A DNA stretch of 64,000 nucleotides from Pelagibius litoralis (GTDB taxonomy: Bacteria > Pseudomonadota > Alphaproteobacteria > Kiloniellales > DSM-21159). The notes below the pieces were generated by a model, which saw only the letters and a list, made by a program, of their open reading frames with translations, did not search any database and had not been told where the DNA came from. The translations under genes were made by a program, and so were the position numbers. Location of the stretch: NCBI GenBank assembly GCA_029287455.1, contig JARFRB010000038.1, positions 30,329 through 94,328 of the forward strand, in the 5' to 3' direction. Below are positions 16,479 to 24,856 of this stretch, piece after piece (positions within the stretch are counted from its first letter, which is position 1; the number at the start of each line of letters is the position of its first letter).

Positions 16479-19325
16479 CTATTCCGCCGCCGTGTTTAAT
16501 TCCGCGACGGCTTCGGCGCAGCGCCCGCAGGTGCCGGGGGCGTGGGGATAGGCGCCGACGTCGGGCAGCACCCGCCAGCAGCGCTCGCACTTCGATCCCT
16601 CCGCGCCCTGGATCACGGCTCCGACGCCGGGAACCTCCTCCAGAAGGTAGGCGTCGTCAGGAGGCGAGCCGGCGATCACTTCCACTTGGGAGGTGATGCA
16701 GATCTCCGCGAAATCCATATCGGCGACGGTCGCGGCCAGCGCCTTGTCCTCAATGAAGACCCGCGGCGCGGCTTGCAGCGAGGAGCCCAGGCGCTTCTCC
16801 GCCCGCTCCAGCTCGATGGCCCCCGTGACAACCCGGCGCACCCGCCGGACTTTGGCCCAGCGCGCGGCCAGCGCATCGTCCCGCCATCCTGACGGCACCT
16901 CCGGGAAGAGGCGCAGGTGCACGCTCTCTTCCGCGCCCTCCTTGCCGCGCGCCCACCAGGCCTCCTCGGCCGTGAAGGACAGGATTGGGGCGAGCCACGC
17001 CGTCAAGTGATCGAAGACCTGATCCAGGACACTCCGGCACGCGCGCCGGCGCGGATCGGACGGCAGGTCGCAATAGAGGCTGTCCTTGCGGATGTCGAAG
17101 TAGAAGGCGGAAAGATCGACCGCGCAGAACCCGTGCAGCGCTTGATAGATCGCGTGGAAATCGAAGTCCTCAACGCCTTGGCGCACCACGCCGTCCAGTT
17201 CCCAAAGCCGGTGCAGGACCCAGCGCTCAAGTTCCGGCATGTCGGCCGGGGCGACCCGCTCGGCTTCCGTGAAGCCGTCGAGGTTGCCGAGCAAATAGCG
17301 CAAGGTGTTGCGTAGACGGCGATAGGCGTCGACCTGATATTTCAGGATCTCCTTCCCGATCCTGAGGTCTTCCGAGTAGTCCGAAGCGACAACCCAAAGC
17401 CGCAGGATATCCGCGCCGTCCCGTTCGCTCACATCCTGCGGGGAGGTCACGTTGCCGAGCGACTTGGACATCTTGCGCCCGTTCTCGTCGAGCACGAAGC
17501 CATGGGTCAGGACCGCCTCGAAGGGTGGCCGCCCGCGCGTGCCGCAGGATTCCAGCAAGGAGGTATGGAACCAGCCGCGATGCTGGTCGGACCCTTCGAG
17601 ATAGAGCGAGGCGGGCCATTTGAGGTCCGGCCGCTCCTCCAAAACGAAGGCGTGGGTCGAGCCACTATCGAACCAAACTTCCACCACGTCGCTCATCTGG
17701 TTCCATTCGGCCGGATCATAGGTGTTGCCCAGCCAGCGCTCCGGCGGCGAGGAGAACCAGGCATCGCCCCCTTCCTCCTCGAAGGCGGCGGCGATGCGCT
17801 CGATCACGGCCGGGTCGCGCAGGGGCTCGCCGGTCTCCCGGTGGACAAAGAGGGGCAAGGGCACGCCCCAGAGGCGTTGGCGCGAGATGCACCAATCCGG
17901 CCGCTGCTCGATCATGGCGCGCAGCCGTGCTTGGCCGGCCGGGGGCACGAAGCGGGTTTCGTCGATCCCGGCGAGCGCCGTCTCGCGCAGGCCCGTGGTC
18001 TCCATGGAGATGAACCACTGCGGCGTGTTGCGGAAGATCAGCGGCGCCTTCGAACGCCAGGAGTGGGGATAGCTATGGCGCAAGCTGCCCTTTGCGAAGA
18101 GGCCGCCGGCCGCCGCCAGTGCCTTGATCACGGCGACGTTGGCGTCGCCATCCTTGCCGTCGGGCGTCAGGACCAGGCAGCCGGCGAAAAGCGGGACGTG
18201 GGGCAGAAAGGCCCCGTCCGGGCCGACGGTGTGCGGGATCTCCAGACCGTGCTTGCGGCCAAGGTTGTAGTCGTCGGTTCCATGGCCCGGCGCGATATGG
18301 ACGAAGCCGGTTCCGGCGTCGGTGGTGACGAAGTCGCCCGGCAGCAAGGGCACATCGCCGTCGTAGCCTTGACCGCGCAGGGGATGGGCCGTGACGGTAC
18401 CCGCCAGATCCTGGCCGGACAGGGTCGCCAGGGTCTCCGCCGCCTCGATCTTCGCGTCGGCCATGACCTGGTCGCGCAGGTGCTGGGCGATCAACACACG
18501 CTCGCCAGGGACGGCTTTGCTGTTCTCGCCCACGGCCTTGACCTCCAAGACGATGTAGTCCTCGTCCTCGGCGTAGGCGATGGCGCGGTTCCCGGGCAGG
18601 GTCCACGGCGTGGTCGTCCAGATCACTACCGAAGCGCCATCCAGCTCCGGCCGTGGGCTGCTGATTACCGGAAAACGGGCCCAAACCGTTGTGGATTTAT
18701 GCTCGTGATACTCGACCTCGGCATCGGCAAGCGCCGTTCTCTCGGGCACGGACCAGAGCACCGGCCGCGAGCCCGCGTAGAGCGCGCCATTCATCAAGAA
18801 CTTGCCCAGCTCCCGCACGATCTGGGCCTCGGCATCGAAACTCATGGTCTTATAGGGCCGCTTCCAATCGCCGATCACGCCGAGGCGCTGGAACTCCTCG
18901 ATCTGGATCTCGATCCAGCGGGCGGCGAAGTCGCGGCATTCGCGGCGGAACTCAACCTTGTCCACCGCGTCCTTGTCCTGCCCGCGCGCGCGATATTCTT
19001 CCTCCACCTTCCATTCGATGGGCAGGCCGTGGCAATCCCAGCCCGGAACGTAGTTGGCGTCTTTGCCCAGCATCTGCTGGGCGCGATTGATGACGTCTTT
19101 CAAGATCTTGTTGAGCGCATGCCCCATGTGCAGATGACCGTTCGCATACGGCGGGCCGTCGTGCAGGACGAACTTTTCGCAGCCCTTGGCCTGGGCGCGC
19201 TGCAGGGCATAGAGATCCATCTCCAGCCAACGGGCCAGGATCTCCGGTTCGCGTTTTGCGAGGCCGGCGCGCATGGGAAACTCTGTCTTCGGCAGGAAGA
19301 CGGTTGATCTGTAGTCGAGGGTCAT
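16479..19325 (-). CDS. ileS: Isoleucyl-tRNA synthetase
   Basis: 948-residue class I aminoacyl-tRNA synthetase. The HIGH motif is HMGH (66-69), KMSKS lies in NGRKMSKSLGN, and the CP1 editing domain contains TTPWTLPGNRAIAY. Near the C-terminus a zinc module CERC...CGRC (around 913-935) completes the bacterial type. The length is typical of eubacterial IleRS type 1. The start MTLDYRSTVFLPKTEFPMRAGL matches the family N-terminus. It leads the ileS-lspA-bamF operon. No T-box leader is visible upstream, as expected outside Firmicutes. Confidence 0.97.
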   Translation of the reverse strand: MTLDYRSTVFLPKTEFPMRAGLAKREPEILARWLEMDLYALQRAQAKGCEKFVLHDGPPYANGHLHMGHALNKILKDVINRAQQMLGKDANYVPGWDCHGLPIEWKVEEEYRARGQDKDAVDKVEFRRECRDFAARWIEIQIEEFQRLGVIGDWKRPYKTMSFDAEAQIVRELGKFLMNGALYAGSRPVLWSVPERTALADAEVEYHEHKSTTVWARFPVISSPRPELDGASVVIWTTTPWTLPGNRAIAYAEDEDYIVLEVKAVGENSKAVPGERVLIAQHLRDQVMADAKIEAAETLATLSGQDLAGTVTAHPLRGQGYDGDVPLLPGDFVTTDAGTGFVHIAPGHGTDDYNLGRKHGLEIPHTVGPDGAFLPHVPLFAGCLVLTPDGKDGDANVAVIKALAAAGGLFAKGSLRHSYPHSWRSKAPLIFRNTPQWFISMETTGLRETALAGIDETRFVPPAGQARLRAMIEQRPDWCISRQRLWGVPLPLFVHRETGEPLRDPAVIERIAAAFEEEGGDAWFSSPPERWLGNTYDPAEWNQMSDVVEVWFDSGSTHAFVLEERPDLKWPASLYLEGSDQHRGWFHTSLLESCGTRGRPPFEAVLTHGFVLDENGRKMSKSLGNVTSPQDVSERDGADILRLWVVASDYSEDLRIGKEILKYQVDAYRRLRNTLRYLLGNLDGFTEAERVAPADMPELERWVLHRLWELDGVVRQGVEDFDFHAIYQALHGFCAVDLSAFYFDIRKDSLYCDLPSDPRRRACRSVLDQVFDHLTAWLAPILSFTAEEAWWARGKEGAEESVHLRLFPEVPSGWRDDALAARWAKVRRVRRVVTGAIELERAEKRLGSSLQAAPRVFIEDKALAATVADMDFAEICITSQVEVIAGSPPDDAYLLEEVPGVGAVIQGAEGSKCERCWRVLPDVGAYPHAPGTCGRCAEAVAELNTAAE

Positions 19326-19660
19326 TCCTTTACCTTGCTCTCGCGCGCCGGCAAACCGGGGCGCTCACCTTGCTGATCCCGGCGGCCGATGGATGGATCG
19401 AAGCGCCCGCTTTACCCTTGTTGTGCCCCTGGCCCCCGGTCGTGCCGCTGGCTTCGGCCACGCCAAACCGATCCCGGCCTTCGTTCAGAAGACCGGGCGG
19501 ATAATTCGCTGGGCGCGGCGGGTCCTGGGGCTCTCCGACATGGGGCGGACTGTGCGCGAAGCCGGGCGTCCGGTCAAGTTCCAGCGAGCCGTGCGGCGGG
19601 GCTTGGCTTTCAGGTTTCCAGGGTGTTTGGAGACGGACCGGCGTTGGCCCAGGAAAGCGG
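19326..19660. other. Intergenic region between ileS and maoC, no gene seen
   Basis: About 335 bases of GC-rich sequence separate the maoC stop from the ileS start, both on the minus strand. Open frames exist on the plus strand, but their protein sequences are Arg/Pro-rich and look like chance high-GC frames. No tRNA, T-box or clear terminator is visible. It must contain the ileS promoter and leader, but I cannot place a convincing -35/-10 pair. Confidence 0.5.
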
Positions 19661-20110
19661 TTACTCGGCCGCTTCCGCGAAGTCAGCTTTGCTCGCCACC
19701 ATCAACATCGCCTCGCCCTCGACGACCACAGTGTTGCCGACGGTGCACACGGTGCTGACGACCACCCGCTTCTTCTCGGGCACGACCTCGGTGACTGTGA
19801 CCCGGGCCACTACGGTATCGCCGATCTTGACCGGCGCGCGAAACTTCAGATTCTGGCTAAGATAAATGCAGCCGGGGCCAGGAAGCTTGGTCCCAAGCAC
19901 GGCGGAAATCAGCCCCGCGGACAGCATGCCGTGGGCGATGCGGCCCTTGAACATGGTTTGCTCGGCGTAAGACTGATTGATATGGACCGGATTGGTGTCC
20001 CCGGTCACCCCGGCGAAGAGGGTGATATCGGTCTCGGTGACCGTCCTTCCCATCACCTCGGTCATGCCCACCGAGAGGTCTTCAAGGAAGTGTCCGCGCA
20101 ACTCGTCCAT
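19661..20110 (-). CDS. MaoC-like (R)-specific enoyl-CoA hydratase
   Basis: 149 residues with a single hot-dog domain. The hydratase-2 motif is clear: GVTGDTNPVHINQSYAEQTMFKGRIAHGML, with catalytic Asp and His in D-x-N-P-x-H. Proteins of this size and type (PhaJ-like) hydrate trans-2-enoyl-CoA to (R)-3-hydroxyacyl-CoA and can feed polyhydroxyalkanoate synthesis, though no pha gene is adjacent. The start at 20110 (MDELRGHFLEDL) was chosen because GGGGGA precedes it and an upstream extension to 20200 is not conserved. It is transcribed toward ileS. Confidence 0.88.
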   Translation of the reverse strand: MDELRGHFLEDLSVGMTEVMGRTVTETDITLFAGVTGDTNPVHINQSYAEQTMFKGRIAHGMLSAGLISAVLGTKLPGPGCIYLSQNLKFRAPVKIGDTVVARVTVTEVVPEKKRVVVSTVCTVGNTVVVEGEAMLMVASKADFAEAAE

Positions 20111-20812
20111 GAAATCCGGTCCCCCGCGTAGTTGCACCCGCGCCACGTGATATTGCGACGCGGCATACTTTGCTGCGACGCAAGGTACCTGCGAACTCAA
20201 GCGCTTGGCAAGGTCGATTTCGCGTTCGCGAAACTAGGGCGGGTTACCCCCGCGTTCGTCCGGCGCCCTGGCCACGCGAAAGAGGGAATACCTCTCCTTG
20301 GACATGGGCTTCCTGGTTGCCGGGTTCCTCCCCACCCGGCTGGCCGGGCCAATTTCCCTCAATAAGTGTAATTCCCGATGAGCGGGTGCTGGGGCTGAAG
20401 AGTTGACTGCCAGGCATGCCGCTCTTTCACCTGCGCGAGGGAGAGTCCCCGATTGTGGGAAAAATCACTTTTTGCCGAAGAAAATTCAAATAATATGAGA
20501 TATTTATGACACAGGCATGTCTGTATGGTTGCGCAAAACCTCGCCACGCCCAACAATTGAGTGATAAAGGCGGAATCGTAAGCGAACGCTCGGTTTGCGC
20601 GTGCCTAAACGTTAAATGTTTGCTAAGTTGAACAACCGTAGTCGGTTCGGACTTGGGATCACCGGTACGACGCAAGGTTTCTACTATCGTTGGTTTAGTG
20701 GCGCGTGTGTTGCCGAGCCTTCCGGACGAGACGACTATCCCAGCCGGGATTGGAGGCCCCCCCCCTTTTTCCGGACTGGTCTGACCGCCACCAAACTTGG
20801 AGTTTTGGAAAA
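20111..20812. other. Long intergenic region ahead of the cold-shock gene
   Basis: About 700 bases without a convincing gene. An AT-rich island at roughly 20460-20545 contrasts with the GC-rich surroundings and holds a candidate promoter (20472-20499) and a partial TGTGG-N6-TCACT box (20454-20469). The stretch from about 20500 to 20812 would then be a 5' leader of some 300 bases for the cold-shock gene, with a run of nine C and five T at 20757-20770. Long structured leaders are typical of cold-shock mRNAs. The divergent maoC start lies at the other end. Confidence 0.55.
20472..20499 (+). promoter_or_regulatory. Candidate sigma-70 promoter for the cold-shock gene
   Basis: TTGCCG (20472-20477) and TATGAG (20494-20499) are separated by 16 bases inside an AT-rich island, each matching four of six consensus bases. 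If used, transcription would start near 20506 and leave a leader of about 305 bases before the GTG at 20813. The call is from pattern only and other starts are possible. Confidence 0.35.
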
Positions 20813-21313
20813 GTGCATAGTGACTTTCACGGGTCCGAACCGGCCCGGACGGATGTCAAAGGAGTCGTGAAATGGTTCAATCCCACGAAAGGGTTCGGCT
20901 TCGTTCAAATGACGGATGGCTCGCCGGACGCTTTTTTGCATGTTTCGGTTCTGGAGCGGCTTGGCCGTGCCGATCTGCCTGAAGGCACGGAGATTCTTTG
21001 CGATATCGTGGAAGGGCGCAAGGGTCCGCAAGTCTCTTCGATCGTGCGGATCGATGCTCTCGGAGAAGCCGTGAGCCGCGCTCCAGCGGGCCCGGATCAG
21101 GATGGCGCGCCCATGGAAGGGACCGTGAAGTTCTTCAATGCGGAGAAGGGCTTTGGTTTCGTGACTCCCGATGACGGGAGCCGGGACGTGTTCATCTCGG
21201 CGCGCTTGCTGGAACGGCTCGGCGTCGCGACCCTGGAGCCCTCGCAGAGGGTGCGAGTCACGACCCGGATGGGGCAGAAAGGCCCGATGGCGTCCTCGCT
21301 CGAACTGACTTAG
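20813..21313 (+). CDS. Cold-shock protein with two cold-shock domains
   Basis: About 166 residues with two CSDs. The first spans residues 14-82 (VKGVVKWFNPTKGFGFV, then DAFLHVSVLERLG) and the second 98-166 (MEGTVKFFNAEKGFGFV, then DVFISARLLERLG). RNP1 (KGFGFV) is intact in both, but RNP2 is FLH in the first and FIS in the second, so the second lacks the usual His. Double-CSD proteins are characteristic of Alphaproteobacteria, for example Caulobacter CspC and CspD. They bind single-stranded nucleic acid. No ATG precedes the first domain. The GTG at 20813 with TTGGAG upstream is the best start, though the frame is open further upstream. Confidence 0.88.
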   Translation: MHSDFHGSEPARTDVKGVVKWFNPTKGFGFVQMTDGSPDAFLHVSVLERLGRADLPEGTEILCDIVEGRKGPQVSSIVRIDALGEAVSRAPAGPDQDGAPMEGTVKFFNAEKGFGFVTPDDGSRDVFISARLLERLGVATLEPSQRVRVTTRMGQKGPMASSLELT

Positions 21314-21671
21314 GACGTCCTGGACTTTTTGACCGGAACCTTCGCCCGCGCTCCATGGCGCGGGCGGAGTTCGAGGGCGACAGGGGACGTTTGGCGCGCC
21401 TCGCCCGGGTGTCACAATTCCGCCTCATCGTGACCTCATGCTCTCCGCCTGGCGCCGGTGCTCCGCGGGCTACGGTAGGAACGGAAGCGCGATGCGGTAA
21501 TCCAATCCGCTGTTTAGGACGTATATGGGGATAAGGCGCGGTTCAGCCGCGTATCGTAAATTGACGCGGCAAAAAACGCGCGATCCGGTTCACTTGCCGG
21601 GCCGACGCGCAAAAGCTAGCCGGGACAGAATCGGCGGTGCCCAGGGAATCAGGCACATAGTGGAGGCGAGA
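21314..21671. other. Intergenic region after the cold-shock gene
   Basis: About 358 bases. The first 60 hold a strong hairpin (21343-21366). The remainder is GC-rich with no tRNA or recognisable RNA. An in-frame open extension upstream of the small gene at 21672 starts at 21525, but it has no ribosome-binding site and an atypical Arg-rich sequence, so it is treated as non-coding. Confidence 0.45.
21343..21366 (+). terminator. Hairpin downstream of the cold-shock gene, terminator-like without T tail
   Basis: CGCCCGCGC (21343-21351), loop TCCATG, then the exact complement GCGCGGGCG (21358-21366): a 9-bp all-GC stem 30 bases after the stop codon. No T run follows, so it may stabilise the 3' end or act with Rho rather than as an intrinsic terminator. 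Confidence 0.45.
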
Positions 21672-21905
21672 GTGCATAATACAAACGTCGATGCCACGCT
21701 CCAACGCTACATGAAGTTCGCGCGCCTGCTGCGGAGGCAAGTGGAGGTGGAACGGTTGCGCCACGGCACTCTGGCCACCGTCTCCCACCGTCGGTCCTTG
21801 GCGATCGCCAATGCGCGTAGCGAGGCACGGCTGCGCCGCAGGGCCCGCGCGCTGGTGGACCGCGCGCTCCTGAGCGTGGAGTGGCCGCTTCCCGGCAACG
21901 CTTAA
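21672..21905 (+). CDS. Small hypothetical basic protein
   Basis: 77 residues, rich in Arg and Leu, beginning VHNTNVDATLQRYMKFARLLRRQVEVERL and ending LLSVEWPLPGNA. It is predicted largely helical, possibly a coiled coil, with no signal peptide. The GTG at 21672 has GGAGG eight bases upstream, and codons show the strong G/C third-position bias of real genes here. I do not recognise a family. A competing minus-strand frame covers the same bases but has no ribosome-binding site. It is flanked by the cold-shock gene and a convergent PhyH gene. Confidence 0.5.
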   Translation: MHNTNVDATLQRYMKFARLLRRQVEVERLRHGTLATVSHRRSLAIANARSEARLRRRARALVDRALLSVEWPLPGNA

Positions 21906-22039
21906 GATCGGGTGCGCCGAAGCGCGAGGCGGCGGAGGTTTCCGCAATCCACAACAATCGCGGCCCGGGCATACTTGTCCGGGTTAGCCTCGTTAACGCG
22001 GGACGAACTTGCGGGCGCGGTCAAGTCCGGTAACTCGCA

Positions 22040-22891
22040 TCAGTCGGTAAAATGCGGCTCCGGCCGGCGCTCCAGGTCTTCGTAGTGGACGAGCATCGGG
22101 GCGCCTAGTTGGCAGGGCCGCCCGCCGCGGAACGCCCACTCCCCACGATCACAATCCTCGGCGCGCACGTAGCCGTTCAGGTAAAGGCGCCGCTCGCCGG
22201 ATCCCCGGTTCCGCCCGGAGCCGTGCACCGTGAACAGAGACCAGATCATCAGATCCCCCGGCTCAAGCCGCGGCGTGACGGCGTGCTTGGCATCAAGGCC
22301 GAGCGAGTCAAGGCTCTTCAGATCGGCCTTGGCCCCCAGAACCGGAGTTGAGGCATCGAAGGCGATCTCTCCGCTGGCGTGGCTGCCAGGAATGAAGGTC
22401 ATCCCCCCTTCCTCCGCCCCTTGAGGATCGATGGCGATTGCCGTTTGCAGGTACGAATTCTCGGGGTTGCGATAGGCATGGCGGGGGCGTCTGAACCGGA
22501 TGTCCTGGTGCCATCCGAAGGTCGCCGTGGCCGCTCCGGCGGGTTTCCAATGCAATTGATTGATGATCTGCTTGATGTCCTCGCCCAAAAGCGGGGACAA
22601 GAGCTCGTAAAGCCGGTTGTCGATGCGCACACGGCCCAAGTCTTCATCTCCGTAGGTCGGCCACTGCACCATGCGCACCAAGGGGCCGCGCTCGGGGTCC
22701 TGCCCCACGCGATAGTGAAGATTGCCATGCCGGAAGCTGCGGCCGAGCCTCAGGCCCTCGGCGTAGTGGCGGTCGAATGCCTGGGCGAGGATATCGATTT
22801 CCCATGGGCTGAATACGCCGCGCAGAACCGCGAAGCCATCGCGCGCCAGGTCGTCAAGATGTGACCCCGCCAGAAGGTTCTCTTGAGACAT
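22040..22891 (-). CDS. Phytanoyl-CoA dioxygenase (PhyH) family protein
   Basis: 283 residues of the Fe(II)/2-oxoglutarate-dependent PhyH family. The iron facial triad is given by WHQDIRF (His-x-Asp, about residues 131-137) and the distal His in FTVHGSGRNRG. The Arg-Asn-Arg that follows is in the position expected to bind 2-oxoglutarate. PhyH-type enzymes hydroxylate acyl-CoAs, ectoine, chlorinated compounds and many other small molecules, so the substrate cannot be assigned. ATG 22891 is chosen; an in-frame GTG at 22909 is possible. It stands alone, divergent from a small secreted-protein gene. Confidence 0.85.
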   Translation of the reverse strand: MSQENLLAGSHLDDLARDGFAVLRGVFSPWEIDILAQAFDRHYAEGLRLGRSFRHGNLHYRVGQDPERGPLVRMVQWPTYGDEDLGRVRIDNRLYELLSPLLGEDIKQIINQLHWKPAGAATATFGWHQDIRFRRPRHAYRNPENSYLQTAIAIDPQGAEEGGMTFIPGSHASGEIAFDASTPVLGAKADLKSLDSLGLDAKHAVTPRLEPGDLMIWSLFTVHGSGRNRGSGERRLYLNGYVRAEDCDRGEWAFRGGRPCQLGAPMLVHYEDLERRPEPHFTD

Positions 22892-23118
22892 AGAGTAGTT
22901 TTCTCGCACCTTTGCGCCTTGTATCTCGCGTGGCGCCTCCCTTTATCATCTTAGAGCGAGCACCCGGAACAAGAGATTGGGCGAAAGAGGTTCGCCTTTC
23001 TTGTCACCGCCCTAACGCCGAGAGGTAGCGACGGACCCGCTCGGGGAGGTTTTGGCGGCCGGCAGCGTATAACGAATGACTAGGACCAAGATAGGTGACC
23101 CCCGTGGTAGTGACTCCC

Positions 23119-23466
23119 ATGATGAAGCCTTGGCTAGCCGTCTTCTGCATGCTTGCGATTGCCGCTCCCAGCGTGTCCGCGCTTGCGCAGCAGGACGATT
23201 CGCGCTTTGGGCGGGAGCAGGACTATCGCGGAACTCTCATCCTGCGGTTCCCTTTCACGACCAAGGGCGAGAAACCGGCTCCTCCGGAATTCGGCGTGAA
23301 CCTGGAGAACCGGAGGCCCGAGCGCGACGGCTATACGACCGATCGCTACGACAGGGACCTGGGGATGCGCCTGCCCCAAGACGACGTGGGCGGCATTCGT
23401 ACCTTTCCTCTGGAGTTTCCCGAGTTCAAACTCGACGATCCACGCATCGGCGAATTGGAAGGCTGA
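23119..23466 (+). CDS. Hypothetical secreted protein
   Basis: 115 residues with a signal peptide (MMKPWLAVFCMLAIAAPSVSALAQ). The mature region of about 90 residues begins QDDSRFGREQDYRGTLILRFPFTTKGEKPAPPEFGVNLENR and is polar, with a possible beta-strand (GTLILRFPF). I do not recognise a family. An in-frame GTG at 23095 with AGGA upstream is an alternative start and would lengthen the signal by eight residues. It precedes an MFS gene on the same strand by 145 bp. Confidence 0.6.
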   Translation: MMKPWLAVFCMLAIAAPSVSALAQQDDSRFGREQDYRGTLILRFPFTTKGEKPAPPEFGVNLENRRPERDGYTTDRYDRDLGMRLPQDDVGGIRTFPLEFPEFKLDDPRIGELEG

Positions 23467-23611
23467 TGCCTCACCGGAAAGTCGCGCCCGCGGCTGTATG
23501 ACCCTTCCCCCTGGCCTCACTGGCCCGGGGCGGTTATAGCTTGACTTAGCCGGGGCTCTTTCCCGGCTAGGCGGCAACTCCGCCCCGCCGTGCCGGAAGG
23601 GTCCCTCCGCC

Positions 23612-24850
23612 ATGCCAGTCTTGGGCTCATCGCCGGATCTCCGCTCCCAGGGACAAGACAGCCGCTACGCTTGGCTGCGGCTTGGCATCGCGCTGGTGCT
23701 CAGCACCATCGGCGGGGTCGGGCTGTGGTCTGTGGTGGTCGTGCTGCCCGTGATCGAGATCGAGTTCGGCGTCGACCGCGGTGGAGCTTCGCTGCCCTAC
23801 ACGGCCACCATGATGGGCTTCGCGGTTGGCGGCGTGTTCATGGGCCGCTTGGTCGATCGTCTCGGAATCATGCGGCCCGTCGTCTTTGGAGCGGTGCTTC
23901 TGAGCATAGGCTACCTCGTCGCCTCGCAGGCGCAGACCTATTGGCAGTTCGTCCTGGTTCAATCCCTGCTGATCGGAATGCTCGGCAGCTCGACCACTTT
24001 CGCGCCACTGGTGGCCGAGATCTCGCTTTGGTTTCGCAAGCGGCGCGGCATCGCGGTGGCGATCGTCGCCAGCGGCAACTACTTGGCGGGAACCGTTTGG
24101 CCGCCGATCCTGACCGCTGGTATCGAGGAGTTCGGCTGGCGGCAGACGCATTTCGGGGTAGGCGTGATCTGCCTGGTCACGATGGTGCCGCTGGCGCTCT
24201 GCCTCAAGCGGCGCGCGCCGACCGAGGACGCAGCCCAAGCCCCTGCGCTCGCGGCCGGCGGCACCGAAACGCGTCCAGGTGCTGTCGTGCAGATCCTCCT
24301 GGTCGTTGCGGGATTGTCGTGTTGCATCGCCATGGCCATGCCCCAGGTGCATATCGTCGCCTACTGCGGAGATTTGGGCTACGGCGTTGCCCAAGGCGCG
24401 CGCATGCTTTCGCTTATGCTGGCACTCGGGGTGGTCAGCCGGCTGCTTTCCGGGCTCATAGCCGACCGCATCGGCGGCTTGCGCACGCTATTGCTCGGAT
24501 CGAGCCTGCAGTGTCTGGCGTTGCTGTTCTACCTGCCTTTCGACGGCCTGACGTCGCTCTTCATCGTTTCGGCCATCTTCGGGCTTTCCCAAGGGGGGAT
24601 TGTTCCGAGCTATGCCTTGATCGTGCGGGACTACTTCCCGGCGCGCGAAGCCGGCACGAGGGTTAGCCTTGTCTTGATGGCGACCGTGGTCGGCATGGCC
24701 ATCGGTGGCTGGATGTCCGGCGAGATTTATGATCTCACCGGCTCGTACCAAGCCGCTTTCCTCAATGGAATTGCGTGGAACCTGGTGAATATGTCGATTG
24801 CGTTCTGGCTGCTGATCGGCAGGCGGCGGCTGTCGCCGCAACCGGCTTGA
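23612..24850 (+). CDS. MFS transporter (monocarboxylate-type)
   Basis: 412 residues with twelve transmembrane helices. The first half has MGRLVDRLGIMRPVVFGAVLLSIGYLVASQAQTYWQFVL, which holds the MFS loop 2-3 motif, and KRRGIAVAIVASGNYLAGTVWPP. The second half has RLLSGLIADRIGGLRTLLLGSSLQ. The sequence resembles the OFA/monocarboxylate branch that imports small organic acids, but no substrate can be named. Both halves are intact. The gene converges on the SleB-type hydrolase with a 6-bp gap. Confidence 0.88.
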   Translation: MPVLGSSPDLRSQGQDSRYAWLRLGIALVLSTIGGVGLWSVVVVLPVIEIEFGVDRGGASLPYTATMMGFAVGGVFMGRLVDRLGIMRPVVFGAVLLSIGYLVASQAQTYWQFVLVQSLLIGMLGSSTTFAPLVAEISLWFRKRRGIAVAIVASGNYLAGTVWPPILTAGIEEFGWRQTHFGVGVICLVTMVPLALCLKRRAPTEDAAQAPALAAGGTETRPGAVVQILLVVAGLSCCIAMAMPQVHIVAYCGDLGYGVAQGARMLSLMLALGVVSRLLSGLIADRIGGLRTLLLGSSLQCLALLFYLPFDGLTSLFIVSAIFGLSQGGIVPSYALIVRDYFPAREAGTRVSLVLMATVVGMAIGGWMSGEIYDLTGSYQAAFLNGIAWNLVNMSIAFWLLIGRRRLSPQPA

Positions 24851-24856
24851 GGGGCT

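Noticed and set aside
17502..19307. A 601-codon open frame on the plus strand opposite ileS
   Set aside because: It is fully antisense to a complete isoleucyl-tRNA synthetase, has no domain, and is rich in Arg/Gly/Gln. Long mirror frames are expected opposite real genes at high GC.
19393..19758. Plus-strand open frame between ileS and maoC as a gene
   Set aside because: No ribosome-binding site or known motif; its 3' third runs antisense to maoC and the product is Arg/Pro-rich.
20613..20627. CtrA-like box TTAA-N7-CTAA in the cold-shock leader
   Set aside because: One half-site mismatches the TTAA-N7-TTAA consensus and a single near match in AT-richer sequence is weak evidence.
20757..20770. 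C9-T5 homopolymer as a phase-variation switch
   Set aside because: It lies outside the likely coding region, about 40 bases before the GTG start, so slippage would not shift the frame; a length error in assembly is also possible.
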